Positions 34,950 to 44,161 of a stretch of 64,000 nucleotides of DNA are shown here, piece by piece. The notes under the pieces were generated by a model that saw only the letters and a list, made by a program, of their open reading frames with translations, made no database searches and was not told where the DNA came from. Each line of letters starts with the position of its first letter. Positions within the stretch are counted from its first letter, which is position 1. The translations under genes were made by a program, and so were the position numbers. This DNA comes from Bacteroides acidifaciens (GTDB taxonomy: Bacteria; Bacteroidota; Bacteroidia; Bacteroidales; Bacteroidaceae): positions 1 to 64,000 of the forward strand of contig NZ_JANJZR010000013.1 of NCBI RefSeq assembly GCF_024623065.1, written 5' to 3'.

Positions 34950-35501
34950 TTAGTGTTTTACGCACATCGCCTCTACCAGTTCTTCCACCTTTTCTTTACC
35001 TACCAACAGGTCAACGATAGTCAAAGCAAACTCCATGGTAGCGCCCGGTCCCATTCCCGTAATGATGTTTCCGTCACGGACAACGTGTTCATTGGCACAT
35101 TCCGCACCTTCCAGATATTGTTCGAAACTCGGATAACATGTCGCTTTCTTGCCTTTCAGCAGCCCCAGTTTGCCCAATACCATCGGAGCCGCACAAATGG
35201 CAGCGACAGGTTTGCCTTTTCCGGCAAAGTCAAGGATTAGCTTACGCAACCCTTCGTGCTTGTCGAGCGTAGCTGCTCCCGGCATTCCCCCCGGTAAGAA
35301 CAAAAGTTCAGCATCGAAGAAATCGCAATTCACAAAATTGATGTCACAAAAAACGGACACGTCATGTGCGCCTACTACAATTTCGTCCGGAGTGACAGAT
35401 ACGATTTTTACGTTCAGTCCGGCACGTCTCAGTATGTCAATAGTGGTAAAGGCTTCGATTTCTTCAAAACCATCTGCAAAAAATGCGTACACAGTTCCCA
35501 T
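34950..35501 (-). CDS. DJ-1/PfpI-family protein (ThiJ-like)
   Basis: 183 residues. DJ-1 fold: '[19 protein letters not shown]', Glu near residue 14-16, and the nucleophile-elbow Cys in '[15 protein letters not shown]', then '[10 protein letters not shown]'-like region and '[18 protein letters not shown]'. Members act as glyoxalases, deglycases or redox chaperones; ThiJ naming is historical. It lies 11 bases ahead of ispD and 29 bases after the TonB-like gene. Confidence 0.92.
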   Translation of the reverse strand: MGTVYAFFADGFEEIEAFTTIDILRRAGLNVKIVSVTPDEIVVGAHDVSVFCDINFVNCDFFDAELLFLPGGMPGAATLDKHEGLRKLILDFAGKGKPVAAICAAPMVLGKLGLLKGKKATCYPSFEQYLEGAECANEHVVRDGNIITGMGPGATMEFALTIVDLLVGKEKVEELVEAMCVKH

Positions 35502-35530
35502 AATGCTATCTATTTTGGTTAATGATACTT

Positions 35531-36409
35531 CTATCTCAAATTAAAGTAATACGTAATTGTTCCCGTTTGATTCGTCACCCCGTCCACTGCTTCAAAACGA
35601 GCTTTCTTAGCTGCATCCAAAGCTGCCTTACGCAAAGTCCGGTCAGAGGTATTCGTCAAAGAGAGATTCACACTGGTTCCTACCACTAATCCCGCCGGGT
35701 TTACGGTGATATTCACCACAACACGTCCTTCCTCGCGTACATTACATTCCGGTTTCGGCAAACGAGTACCTGCACCTAAAGAACGTCCGCCAAGGTCAAA
35801 TGTTCCCTCACCACCTGTTCCTGTTTTCGCTCCGGTAGAAGAATTACCATCTTTACTACCTTGGGTTCCCGTACCACTGGTTGCCGTACCTTTATTACCC
35901 GTCATTTGCGCTCCTTTTCCGAACGCACCGGATACTCTCTTTTTAGCGGTCTCTTCGGCAGCTTTACGTTCACGCTCCGCTTTTTCCTCCGCCAGTCGTT
36001 TCGCTTCCGCAGCTTTTTCCGCTTCCGTTTTTTCCGGCTTCTTCACCGGTTCTTTCGGCTTAACCACCTCTTTGGGTTTCACCGTTTCTTTTTTCGGTTC
36101 TTCCGTCTTAGGTTTCAGGGTTACTGTTTCCTCTTCGGTCTGCGTCAACAAATCCTGTTCGGAAGGAAGTTCCGGTTCAGTCTCCGCGGGTGCTGCCGCA
36201 TCTTCATCCATAATATCCACATCTACCAGAGAGGGATCATCAAAACCATTTGCTGCGTCTACATCTCCCATCATCACAGGCACTCCGCCTGCATCCTCGT
36301 CCGGCCGGGGAACGGTAAAGCTCACCAGAATCAAAAGAGCAATCACTGCCACGTGTACCAACAATGTACCCAGCACTCCTATGTATTCACCCTTTTTTCT
36401 TCTGTCCAT
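35531..36409 (-). CDS. TonB-family energy transducer
   Basis: 292 residues. One N-terminal membrane anchor ('YIGVLGTLLVHVAVIALLIL'), a long Glu/Lys/Pro-rich periplasmic spacer (about 75-165, with many KPKEPVKKPEK type runs), a Gly/Thr/Ser-rich part, and a C-terminal TonB-like beta domain ('EEGRVVVNITVNPAGLVV', 'LRKAALDAAKKARFEAVD'). With ExbD and ExbB just upstream it forms an inner-membrane motor that could power SusC-type transporters. It could also be read as TolA-like. Confidence 0.9.
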   Translation of the reverse strand: MDRRKKGEYIGVLGTLLVHVAVIALLILVSFTVPRPDEDAGGVPVMMGDVDAANGFDDPSLVDVDIMDEDAAAPAETEPELPSEQDLLTQTEEETVTLKPKTEEPKKETVKPKEVVKPKEPVKKPEKTEAEKAAEAKRLAEEKAERERKAAEETAKKRVSGAFGKGAQMTGNKGTATSGTGTQGSKDGNSSTGAKTGTGGEGTFDLGGRSLGAGTRLPKPECNVREEGRVVVNITVNPAGLVVGTSVNLSLTNTSDRTLRKAALDAAKKARFEAVDGVTNQTGTITYYFNLR

Positions 36410-36415
36410 TGTTCC

Positions 36416-36832
36416 TTATTTGTTTTCAGGCGGGCGCGTAGCCAGCACCATCTTAAAATGATTCTCGTTTGCGATGTTCAGCACCCGCACAATCTCGCGG
36501 TAAGGTACTGATTCATCCGCATACAATGCCACATACATTTCAGGTTCCTTCTCTGCACAACTCTGCAAGAATGAAGTCAAATCATTCAATGCCACCGGTT
36601 GCTCCTTCTCGTTGCCGAAAGCGGCATAGAAGTTCAAGTCCTTATCAATAACGACTCTTGTCAGCGGTTTCGCCGAGGTCTGTTGCTTGCCTTGCGGCAA
36701 CAGCACTTTTATAGCATTGGGCGACACCACCGTAGAGGTTATCATAAAGAATATCAGCAACAGGAATATGACGTCCGTCATGGAAGCCATGCTGAAATTG
36801 GGCGATATTCTATTTCTTCTTTTTAATCCCAC
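36416..36832 (-). CDS. exbD: ExbD/TolR-family biopolymer transport protein
   Basis: 138 residues. Single N-terminal membrane helix with the conserved Asp ('MASMTDVIFLLLIFFMITST') and a periplasmic domain after it. It couples the proton gradient to TonB. 6 bases separate it from the TonB-like gene. Confidence 0.94.
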   Translation of the reverse strand: MGLKRRNRISPNFSMASMTDVIFLLLIFFMITSTVVSPNAIKVLLPQGKQQTSAKPLTRVVIDKDLNFYAAFGNEKEQPVALNDLTSFLQSCAEKEPEMYVALYADESVPYREIVRVLNIANENHFKMVLATRPPENK

Positions 36833-36915
36833 TTTATAAATGATTAGTGGTTAGCGATTCATGATTAACGTTCTCGGTTACTTTCCCCACTTTTACGCAG
36901 GTTCTCTTTCAGCCT

Positions 36916-37629
36916 TTATGTGGGCTCGTTCAGCAAGTCCATGAATTCCATCGTGCGAGACTCCATCTTGTTCACCACACGGTCTACAAGCATCACCAGA
37001 TAGTTATAGGCAAACATGGCAATGATACCGACAATCAGACCACCGACCGTAGTAATCATAGCTTCGTAGATACCGCCGGAAAGCAATGTGATGTCAATAT
37101 TCCCGCTTCCCGCGTTCGCCATTTCGTAGAATGCACGCACCATACCGGTCACCGTTCCGAGGAATCCGAGCATCGGGGCGCCGCCGGAGATGGTGGCCAT
37201 CACCGTCAGTCCTTTTTCAAGTTTCGCCACTTCGATGTTACCGACGTTCTCAATGGCAGCCTGCACGTCGTTGATAGGACGGCCCAGACGACTGATACCC
37301 TTTTCTATCATACGTGCCGACGGGGTGTTCATCGTACGGCAATAGTTAATGGCAGCTTTGATTTCACCGCTATGGATATAGTCTTTTATCCGTTCCATAA
37401 ACATGGGGTCTTCCTTTCCTGCCTTACGAATCATATAGTTACGTTCGAAAAGAATATAGAAACAAACAACGGACAGCACGCCCAGCACAAGCATAATCCA
37501 CCCACCCTTGACAGCCATATCAAGCATATCCATTTCGGAAGCATTCACCTCTGTCAGGACAGGATTGGCGGTGGCCAGCGAGTCGGCCATATTCATAGCC
37601 CCTTGGAGTAACAAAATCATTGCATTCAT
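36916..37629 (-). CDS. exbB: MotA/TolQ/ExbB-family proton channel protein
   Basis: 237 residues with three membrane segments ('GGWIMLVLGVLSVVCFYILF', 'ISGGAPMLGFLGTVTGMVRA', 'ISGGIYEAMITTVGGLIVGI' region). The 'GFLGTVTGMVRAF' motif is typical of ExbB/TolQ. Its first base overlaps the last base of pdxJ, a 1-base stop/start overlap. Confidence 0.94.
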   Translation of the reverse strand: MNAMILLLQGAMNMADSLATANPVLTEVNASEMDMLDMAVKGGWIMLVLGVLSVVCFYILFERNYMIRKAGKEDPMFMERIKDYIHSGEIKAAINYCRTMNTPSARMIEKGISRLGRPINDVQAAIENVGNIEVAKLEKGLTVMATISGGAPMLGFLGTVTGMVRAFYEMANAGSGNIDITLLSGGIYEAMITTVGGLIVGIIAMFAYNYLVMLVDRVVNKMESRTMEFMDLLNEPT

Positions 37630-38342
37630 CAGCGTAGACAGTTTTTATATTCCTGAACGGTGCGTTCCAGTCCCAAGTACAGTGCATCGCTAATCAATGC
37701 ATGACCGATAGAAACTTCGTCCACCCAAGGAATGTTCTTATAGAAATAGTTTAAATTCACAAGGTTCAAATCGTGTCCGGCATTCAAGCCGATGCCCAGT
37801 TTGCGGGCAGCCTTGGCAGCTTCGATAAAAGGAGCGATAGCTGCTTCAGGATTCTTCGGATAGTCCGTCGCATACGGTTCCGTATAAAGTTCCACACGGT
37901 CGGCTCCTGCTTTTGCCGCATATTCCACCATTTCGGTGTCGGCAGCCACAAAAACAGAAGTGCGGATACCTGCACTGTTGAACTGGTCGAGAACTTCGGT
38001 CAGAAATTCCAAGTTGGCTTTCGTATCCCACCCGGCATTGGAAGTAATCTGCGAAGGGGCATCGGGAACCAAAGTCACCTGATGTGGTTTCACCTTCAGC
38101 ACCAGGTCTATAAACTCCGGAGACGGATAGCCTTCGATATTGAATTCCGTCCGCAACAATGGGCGCAAAGCATATACGTCAGAATGGCGGATGTGACGTT
38201 CGTCGGGACGCGGATGAACAGTGATGCCATCCGCTCCAAAAGATTCACAATCAAGTGCCACCTTCACCACATCGGGAACGTTTCCGCCACGGGCATTTCT
38301 CAGTGTGGCAATCTTATTTATGTTTACACTTAATTTAGTCAT
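37629..38342 (-). CDS. pdxJ: pyridoxine 5'-phosphate synthase
   Basis: 237 residues from [20 protein letters not shown]; upstream in-frame codons lie across the likely promoter. '[15 protein letters not shown]', '[12 protein letters not shown]', '[10 protein letters not shown]', '[13 protein letters not shown]' and the end '[18 protein letters not shown]' are family motifs. Makes vitamin B6 from DXP and a 3-carbon amino-ketone phosphate. First gene of a run pdxJ - exbB - exbD - tonB - DJ-1 - ispD - recG. Confidence 0.96.
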   Translation of the reverse strand: MTKLSVNINKIATLRNARGGNVPDVVKVALDCESFGADGITVHPRPDERHIRHSDVYALRPLLRTEFNIEGYPSPEFIDLVLKVKPHQVTLVPDAPSQITSNAGWDTKANLEFLTEVLDQFNSAGIRTSVFVAADTEMVEYAAKAGADRVELYTEPYATDYPKNPEAAIAPFIEAAKAARKLGIGLNAGHDLNLVNLNYFYKNIPWVDEVSIGHALISDALYLGLERTVQEYKNCLR

Positions 38343-38363
38343 AATTCTACTGTTAATTTGGCG

Positions 38364-38371
38364 CAAAAATA
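38364..38371 (-). promoter_or_regulatory. -7 promoter element of pdxJ
   Basis: Minus strand TATTTTTG, exact TAnnTTTG match, 22 bases before the pdxJ ATG. Confidence 0.5.
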
Positions 38372-38656
38372 CAAAGAATTCACGAAAATACGACATAGAT
38401 TGAAGAAATAAAGTAGCACACATCATGCAAATCGATCCTTATCCGTACATTCGCCAAGCACCGGACTATCGAAAAGAAATATCGAAGAACTTTAAGAGCC
38501 TGTTTAAATTTTCCTGAGATTATGTTAGATAGGCTTTACCGACCTGTTTTTATTCGTCACATAGTCTCCGTCATGCTGCTGCTCACAACAACAGAAAATA
38601 TACTCGAAAGCAACTCTCAAAACTGTGTCGGGCAAAACTCGGAGCAGACTCTTAAT

Positions 38657-38942
38657 AACCCACTTTTCATTCATTAATAGAAAAGTTCTCTTTCATTAAT
38701 TGTAAACTTCTTATTATCAGTATGTAAACTTTTTCTTCGTTAACTGTAATCTATAAACGCAAGCTTCGTTTATAAAAACAAAGGCTTTGATTATAAAAAC
38801 AAAGCTTGCAATTATATAATCAAAGCTTGCGTTTATAGTTTGCATCGAATGAAAAGAAAGTTTCCTTCCTGTCCGAAGGAACTTTATACTTAATGGGCGG
38901 GAAGTTTTCTATTAACAGCCAAGAGCGCAACTGTTAATACCC
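38657..38942. repeat. 22-bp periodic array, about 13 units
   Basis: Cut into 22-base blocks from 38657, neighbouring blocks share words at the same offset: TTCATTAAT ends the blocks at 38657 and 38679; TGTAAACTT starts those at 38701 and 38723 and TGTAAT that at 38745; TATAAAAACAAAG recurs at 38771 and 38792; CAAAGCTTGC at 38800 and 38821; GAA(G/C)TTT and TTAA recur at offsets 3 and 13 in the blocks at 38877, 38899 and (TTAA only) 38921. The motif drifts along the array instead of staying constant. Confidence 0.6.
38751..38838. repeat. 16-bp perfect inverted repeat inside the array
   Basis: CTATAAACGCAAGCTT (38751-38766) is the exact reverse complement of AAGCTTGCGTTTATAG (38823-38838), 56 bases apart. 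It would fold into a long hairpin if transcribed. Confidence 0.75.
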
Positions 38943-39083
38943 CTTCCGCCAACTACAGACGGACGCGACAAGAAGAGCCGGGGTAAGTTAAAATATCAGC
39001 TATAAGATTATGACTGAAGAGAATTTAAACAGGCTTTAAGATAAGCAGAAAGATATTTCCGGGCGTACAGTATATTTTCTCGT

Positions 39084-42000
39084 TTAGTCAGAAGACTTAC
39101 GCCTTCCGGTAACAGTTCTGATATAAGCCGCATCGCTGTTATTAAAGCCTGTAAGCGTATCATTACCAGGCGTATTATACGATGCATTATTTTCATATCC
39201 CTCAAATCCCATTGTAAAATAATTAATATCCAATGCTGACGATTTTCGAACATTAAATATCTGCGATCCTCCTGTAGGAGCAGTGTTTTGTATATACGGT
39301 GATTTGGGATCACCTAAATTCTCATTGCGATTATCAAGCCACCTCTCACACCAATAAATGGCACCCGGACGTTTATATAAATCATAAAACAACGGAGTAT
39401 ACTTCCGTGCACCACTCATAACTTCACTACGGCTGGCATAACGCAATCCACCGTCCGGATCTTTAGGGGCTGGCGCCCACGCTCCATTATTGGCTTTTCT
39501 TCGTCCATACCCAGTTTTGCCCACAGGCAAAAACAACTGTTTATGGTTTTCACGGTTGTAAACAACAACTCCACGCATCCCTTTATAGGATTCCACACCA
39601 TCTTTCTCGCGATTATAGCCGGTGGCATCTTCAAACGTACTCTGCACTACCGTTGCACCATCCGCATAAACCACCCCATAAGCTTTCTTTATTTTGTAAT
39701 CCAAATCATCGCCTGTAATACCTGATACAGCATCGGGATAGGTTGAGATCAATGTATTGTAATCTTCAATGGCTGCAATATGCCGTTGGCTATCGGCTTT
39801 CTTGCTATCTATCTTCCAAAACTCTTGCGCTTTTGTTACAGCTACCTCACTCCATCCTTTGGAGGTTTTGCTGCCATCCGGCATCATTACCTGATAACTA
39901 CTGAGAGCTGTCCCTATTGCACCATCATTCTCCTCAAGAATGGCAATATACGACCCACGTCTGAACAGCGAACCGCCTTCGATAGGCGATTGGGTCAATA
40001 CCGGCTCGTCTCCATTCTCAAAATGGTGCACATTAAACGATGACCACTTTATTCCATCATCATTTATATCTACATCACCGTATCCGTTACGACAAAAAAT
40101 ATCATGCTCGCATGTGTAATTATGATAGCGTACCTTCACAATCGCAAAGCCTTCGCTACCGTTAAAGTTTATCTGAAAATCAATCGGATGCTCCGATTCA
40201 CCTTCAATGCGCGTCATATAATGCTGTGGCTTATTATTAGCACCGCTACCCTTTGGCGTCGTACTCAACGTTATTATATTATCACCGCCCTTAACAACCT
40301 CTGCGCTCCATTTGCCCACCGATTTAAAAGATTTGTAATCTACCGTCTGTTCATTACTTTGCTCCGGAAGACGCATCAAAGTGACATGAAACGGTTCGGT
40401 ACTGCCTGCCTTTCTCCATACCCCTTTCGGATTTTCAATACGCCGGACCTGAATAACATCGAGATACACATGTTTCCATTTATACCCGTCACTCCCTTTC
40501 ATATGAGCGGAAAAGCGCACTTTCATTTTTCGCGGATGCGCGAAATAAGGATTATTTCCAGTGAAACCGGTCTTTGTCACCAGTTCTTTTGCACGGGTGT
40601 ATAGAGGAAATACAAGCACATATTCTGAGCCGACATGATTCACCGTATAGACACCATCCTTCGAGATAGAAGAATCACCTTCCGGATTCTTAAGGTCATA
40701 AATTCTCCACCCTTTATCATTTTTATTCCAATACGTCTTGTTATAGTCTGTTGACTCTGGAACCAAATGAGAAGCCGCGTTTCCGTATCCCGGAGGTGTA
40801 ATCTTGATTACATTTGTCTGCCGCAACGACAAAAACGAATTCCATGGACCGTCATTGGTAGTCGTACCCGGAGCAACAACCCCCGAAGGTATAGTCGGAA
40901 AATCTTCCGATCCGTCTCCCCAAGGTTGCCAATATATCTTGTCTTTATCCGTTTCTTCCGCTGCTATACCCACTTTCGCACCTTCCGGAAATTCGGACAA
41001 TTCCGCTTTCTCATTACCTACAATCGTAGCATATATATGCGGATCATCCGGGTCTATTTCGCCTACAATACGCAGATGTGCCATCATCTTCTTATTATAG
41101 AGGTAAGATATGTATTGCGGAGACACGATATACAATCCCGGTTCGGTCACATAATCGATGTGCCAATCATAATCGTTGGCATACCCTTTCAACTTCAGTG
41201 TAAGTTTATAATGGGTGTTGCGCTTGGCGTTATAATCCTTGTCCGTGTCCTGACCGAGCATAAAACGATAGGTAATCGGTCCCGACGACAGAGACGCACC
41301 ATCGCGCGCCACACACTGATAGTATCCTTTCACCTCGATATATGTGCCAAACGGTTTATTATCTTTCCAACCCGACTTATCGTCATTTTCTTTCCAGTCA
41401 GGATAATCGATTTTCACACCGTCTTGCGACTGTTTCTTCGATTTTCCCTCTCCCTGCATATTTTCATAGAAAAACAACGAATGCTCTGAACTGTGGTTAT
41501 GCACTGTATTGAGAACACTATCCGTGTTGCCATCCATATATTTATGCGCATTATTACATACATGGATGAAATTGTCCGGTGTTATAATGTGCCCGTCACT
41601 TTCAACGGGAGGCTGAATGGTCACCGTTTTTCCAAGCATCAACACTTTCTCACGATCTTCTTTCTTCTTTCCGTCCAATCCTTTACCCGGTTCGTTGTCC
41701 ATACCGAGGGTACACTTACGCGGTATGTCTTTCAGTGTAATGGTTTCGATAAACACATTCACATCATCGTAAAGTTCGGAACCGTCAAAAGCCACCGTAA
41801 TTTTGGACGCAAGCCGGAGCAACCAGCAATGTATTGTCTTGGTTTTTGCCGAAACAAGTATCTCCTGTTTTTTACTATAGTAAGCATTGCGGTCGGGCTC
41901 AAGTGAGAAAACCCCGAACATCTGATTGTTTAGGGCGGCATCCCCGTCTTTCCATTCCAACTCTATCGACTTCAACTGTTCGGGCGTGGAATAGTCCCGG

Positions 42001-42482
42001 CCGTCAAGATCGCCCATATTCGCCACACCGTAAATAAGATATTTGCCCGAATGAAGTTTCAAGTCAAATTCCAGTTTGCCGGAAGAGGCATCCTGATTAT
42101 TTTCCTTTTTTTCTTCATCGATGCGGTTATCATCCCTTTCATACTTCACGTTGCTCACATCAGTGTGCGTTGTGCCGCACCCGTACACCGGATAGAGCCC
42201 CTGCAATTCCCACTCTGTATTGCCATTATTATTATCCTTTGGCTTATAGACCACCATGCAGAAAGAATTTATATCCTGTATGCTCTCTCCGTTGTCACCT
42301 CCCTCAACGGCACGGGTTTGAAGCTGCACCGAGGTTTCACGGTCGAAAGCAATAGTCACATGCATATTGGCTGTGCCTTCCACATATTCCTCCCAAGCAG
42401 TATCCCACTCATCTTCGCATGCCGCAAACAACAGCGCAACAAGCGGCAACAGCATGAATCTGGTTATATTATCGAGTCTCAT
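39084..42482 (-). CDS. large fimbrial lipoprotein, DUF4906-like, probable tip adhesin
   Basis: 1132 residues, lipobox FAAC (Cys22), followed by a TRAVEG sequence at about residue 56-61 that looks like the Arg cleavage site of Bacteroidales fimbrillins. Long beta-rich regions follow. The C-terminal ~300 residues ('GGSLFRRGSYIAILEENDG', 'YKGMRGVVVYNRENHKQLFL', 'GLRYASRSEV', 'PGAIYWCERW', 'LDINYFTMGFEGY') look like the globular end domain of tip subunits. It is the last gene of the fimbrial operon, where tip proteins are usually placed. It starts 2 bases after the repeat lipoprotein ends. The ligand is unknown. Confidence 0.75.
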   Translation of the reverse strand: MRLDNITRFMLLPLVALLFAACEDEWDTAWEEYVEGTANMHVTIAFDRETSVQLQTRAVEGGDNGESIQDINSFCMVVYKPKDNNNGNTEWELQGLYPVYGCGTTHTDVSNVKYERDDNRIDEEKKENNQDASSGKLEFDLKLHSGKYLIYGVANMGDLDGRDYSTPEQLKSIELEWKDGDAALNNQMFGVFSLEPDRNAYYSKKQEILVSAKTKTIHCWLLRLASKITVAFDGSELYDDVNVFIETITLKDIPRKCTLGMDNEPGKGLDGKKKEDREKVLMLGKTVTIQPPVESDGHIITPDNFIHVCNNAHKYMDGNTDSVLNTVHNHSSEHSLFFYENMQGEGKSKKQSQDGVKIDYPDWKENDDKSGWKDNKPFGTYIEVKGYYQCVARDGASLSSGPITYRFMLGQDTDKDYNAKRNTHYKLTLKLKGYANDYDWHIDYVTEPGLYIVSPQYISYLYNKKMMAHLRIVGEIDPDDPHIYATIVGNEKAELSEFPEGAKVGIAAEETDKDKIYWQPWGDGSEDFPTIPSGVVAPGTTTNDGPWNSFLSLRQTNVIKITPPGYGNAASHLVPESTDYNKTYWNKNDKGWRIYDLKNPEGDSSISKDGVYTVNHVGSEYVLVFPLYTRAKELVTKTGFTGNNPYFAHPRKMKVRFSAHMKGSDGYKWKHVYLDVIQVRRIENPKGVWRKAGSTEPFHVTLMRLPEQSNEQTVDYKSFKSVGKWSAEVVKGGDNIITLSTTPKGSGANNKPQHYMTRIEGESEHPIDFQINFNGSEGFAIVKVRYHNYTCEHDIFCRNGYGDVDINDDGIKWSSFNVHHFENGDEPVLTQSPIEGGSLFRRGSYIAILEENDGAIGTALSSYQVMMPDGSKTSKGWSEVAVTKAQEFWKIDSKKADSQRHIAAIEDYNTLISTYPDAVSGITGDDLDYKIKKAYGVVYADGATVVQSTFEDATGYNREKDGVESYKGMRGVVVYNRENHKQLFLPVGKTGYGRRKANNGAWAPAPKDPDGGLRYASRSEVMSGARKYTPLFYDLYKRPGAIYWCERWLDNRNENLGDPKSPYIQNTAPTGGSQIFNVRKSSALDINYFTMGFEGYENNASYNTPGNDTLTGFNNSDAAYIRTVTGRRKSSD

Positions 42483-42484
42483 AT

Positions 42485-42979
42485 CTATATCGTTACAAAA
42501 GGATTGTCAATCGGTTTTTTATCTTTGTCATAATACTGTTTTCCCGTTTCATCATAATAATAAAGAAGAACGCCCTCTTTATCTCTGATTAAAAGCCAGC
42601 CGGTATCAGGATCAGTATTGGAATACGGATTAGGTATCGGGACATTATTCCGGTTGTAATACTGATTATTCTTTACATCAAAATAGTACAGTATATTTCC
42701 AACTTTGTCTTTGACTATAATAAATCCCCGCTCATCGGTATTGTCATACGGATTGCGTATCTCGTTGTAGTTTTCATCGTAATACTTTCCCGTTTTCGCA
42801 TCGTAATAATAAAGAAACTTCCCGGTATCCTCGTCACGTATGATAGACCAGCCTTTCACCGGATCTTTGCCCCAAAACGGATTGAGTATCGGCTGACGGT
42901 TCTCATTATAATATTGTCCAGTCTCACTGTCATACCAATAAGTGACATTCACGTCCTCATCGTACACCGGCACCCAATT
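42485..42979 (-). repeat. four 126-bp coding repeats
   Basis: The 42-residue protein units correspond to 126-bp DNA units; the last one is cut to 38 codons by the stop. The protein pattern is better conserved than the DNA, so the duplication is not recent. Confidence 0.75.
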
Positions 42980-44134
42980 CGGATTGCGCAACAGACCGAA
43001 ATCGGGTGTAAGCAGAACCTCGTCATACGGCACCATCTGTACCGTAACACATAACGGACTGGCGGCAAGCGAGAACTTATACCAATAATTGCGCAGAATA
43101 TCGAACGGGTCATTCTGTTTCTTGCCTGCCGGAGGATCTATGTAATACTTGAAATCGATTTTGTACTGATTGTCATCGTCCTGAAACTTCACCACCAACT
43201 GCGTTCGCACTGCGCCACTGGAAAGGTTGTCATATTCGGGCACATACGCCAAATATCGCGTATCGCTCATTTTGGTGAGTGGCAGCCATTCGCTTACTAC
43301 GGCACCGGCAACTACATGGGGGGTATTGACATAATCTTTGTCGTAATTGCCATGTACATAATCATTCTGTGAAACGGCTCCTGTCGGTGCACAATAACCT
43401 TGGGTGTGATAACGGGAAAGTTTGACCCATTCAATGACCTGACCGGAAGCACGGGTCAACTCCAGTTCTACCTTGGCAACTGCACGAAGCAGATGTATAG
43501 TACCGATACGCGCCAAGTTGAGCGCATCGAAATTAAGTGTCATCGCGTTGGTAACGCCGTAGAGAGGAATCGGATGCAAAGGAGAAGGGAAATTTCCGGA
43601 TACATACTTATAGACACCCTTCTCGCAAACGTCAGCAATGGTCGTCTTTCCTTTGACTAACTCGAGGTTTTCATAATTGTCATTTCCCCAGTTGGCAAGT
43701 GTCACGATTTTAACGGATTTACCCACAATATCATCCACCAAATCCTTATCTATACCTCCAAGCACGTAATAGCGTTTGGAGGAAGCAAGTGTGGCAGTGG
43801 GTACCACCGACTCCACCCTCACCCGACCTATATACTTATTGTCGTCAGTAAAGAACAGGAAACGAAAATTGTTGCCTGGGATATCGATATAATTCTCATA
43901 TCCCTCTCCCGGATGATAGCCTCCCTCGGGAGTTCTTGCTGCACGTGTAGCCGGCGAAGCATCCGAACCGTCCACCACAATATCAAGACCTACCTGACAA
44001 GCACCGACAGGCGCACTGACAACGGTCGTATTGTCATCGCTACCGCAACCGATGAACAGCAACGGAAACAATGCCACAAGCACCATTCTCAGGCAACGTG
44101 CCGGCAATAACAATATGTCGGTTTGCAAACTCAC
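42485..44134 (-). CDS. fimbrial lipoprotein with four C-terminal 42-residue repeats
   Basis: 549 residues. Lipobox FIGC (Cys30 from this start; an in-frame ATG at 44086 would also leave a signal peptide). Residues of about 35-385 look like a fimbrillin-type beta domain (VGLDIVVDG, 'TLNFDALNLARIGTIHLL', 'RAVAKVELELTRASGQVIEW'). From about residue 386 there are four tandem units of 42, 42, 42 and 38 residues with the pattern G-W/F-x-I-I-x-D ... L-Y-Y-Y-D ... Q/K-Y-Y-D/N ... N-P-F/Y. A Tyr-rich repeat at the exposed end is unusual and may bind a ligand or act as a stalk. It is placed as a minor subunit between the anchor and the tip-like protein. Confidence 0.75.
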   Translation of the reverse strand: MSLQTDILLLPARCLRMVLVALFPLLFIGCGSDDNTTVVSAPVGACQVGLDIVVDGSDASPATRAARTPEGGYHPGEGYENYIDIPGNNFRFLFFTDDNKYIGRVRVESVVPTATLASSKRYYVLGGIDKDLVDDIVGKSVKIVTLANWGNDNYENLELVKGKTTIADVCEKGVYKYVSGNFPSPLHPIPLYGVTNAMTLNFDALNLARIGTIHLLRAVAKVELELTRASGQVIEWVKLSRYHTQGYCAPTGAVSQNDYVHGNYDKDYVNTPHVVAGAVVSEWLPLTKMSDTRYLAYVPEYDNLSSGAVRTQLVVKFQDDDNQYKIDFKYYIDPPAGKKQNDPFDILRNYWYKFSLAASPLCVTVQMVPYDEVLLTPDFGLLRNPNWVPVYDEDVNVTYWYDSETGQYYNENRQPILNPFWGKDPVKGWSIIRDEDTGKFLYYYDAKTGKYYDENYNEIRNPYDNTDERGFIIVKDKVGNILYYFDVKNNQYYNRNNVPIPNPYSNTDPDTGWLLIRDKEGVLLYYYDETGKQYYDKDKKPIDNPFVTI

Positions 44135-44161
44135 TTTATTTATCTGTTTTTGATAACTATA

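Larger units (their letters stand above)
38497..39035. repeat. region bounded by a 14-bp perfect inverted repeat
   Basis: AGCCTGTTTAAATT (38497-38510) and AATTTAAACAGGCT (39022-39035) are exact reverse complements; similarity continues outside them (CTTTAAG and TTTAAGA). The 539-bp span carries no transposase. It could be a MITE-like element, a decayed mobile element, or an invertible segment; target duplications were not found by eye. Confidence 0.5.
38343..39083. other. 741-bp intergenic region between pdxJ and the fimbrial operon
   Basis: It holds the pdxJ promoter, a 14-bp inverted repeat pair that bounds 38497-39035, and within that a 22-bp periodic array and a 16-bp perfect inverted repeat. 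No convincing gene is seen: an open frame of 51 codons (38522-38677) has no supporting signal. Confidence 0.7.

Noticed and set aside
38522..38677. Open frame of 51 codons starting ATG in the pdxJ-fimbrial gap
   Set aside because: No promoter or ribosome site in front, composition not protein-like, lies in a repeat-rich segment.
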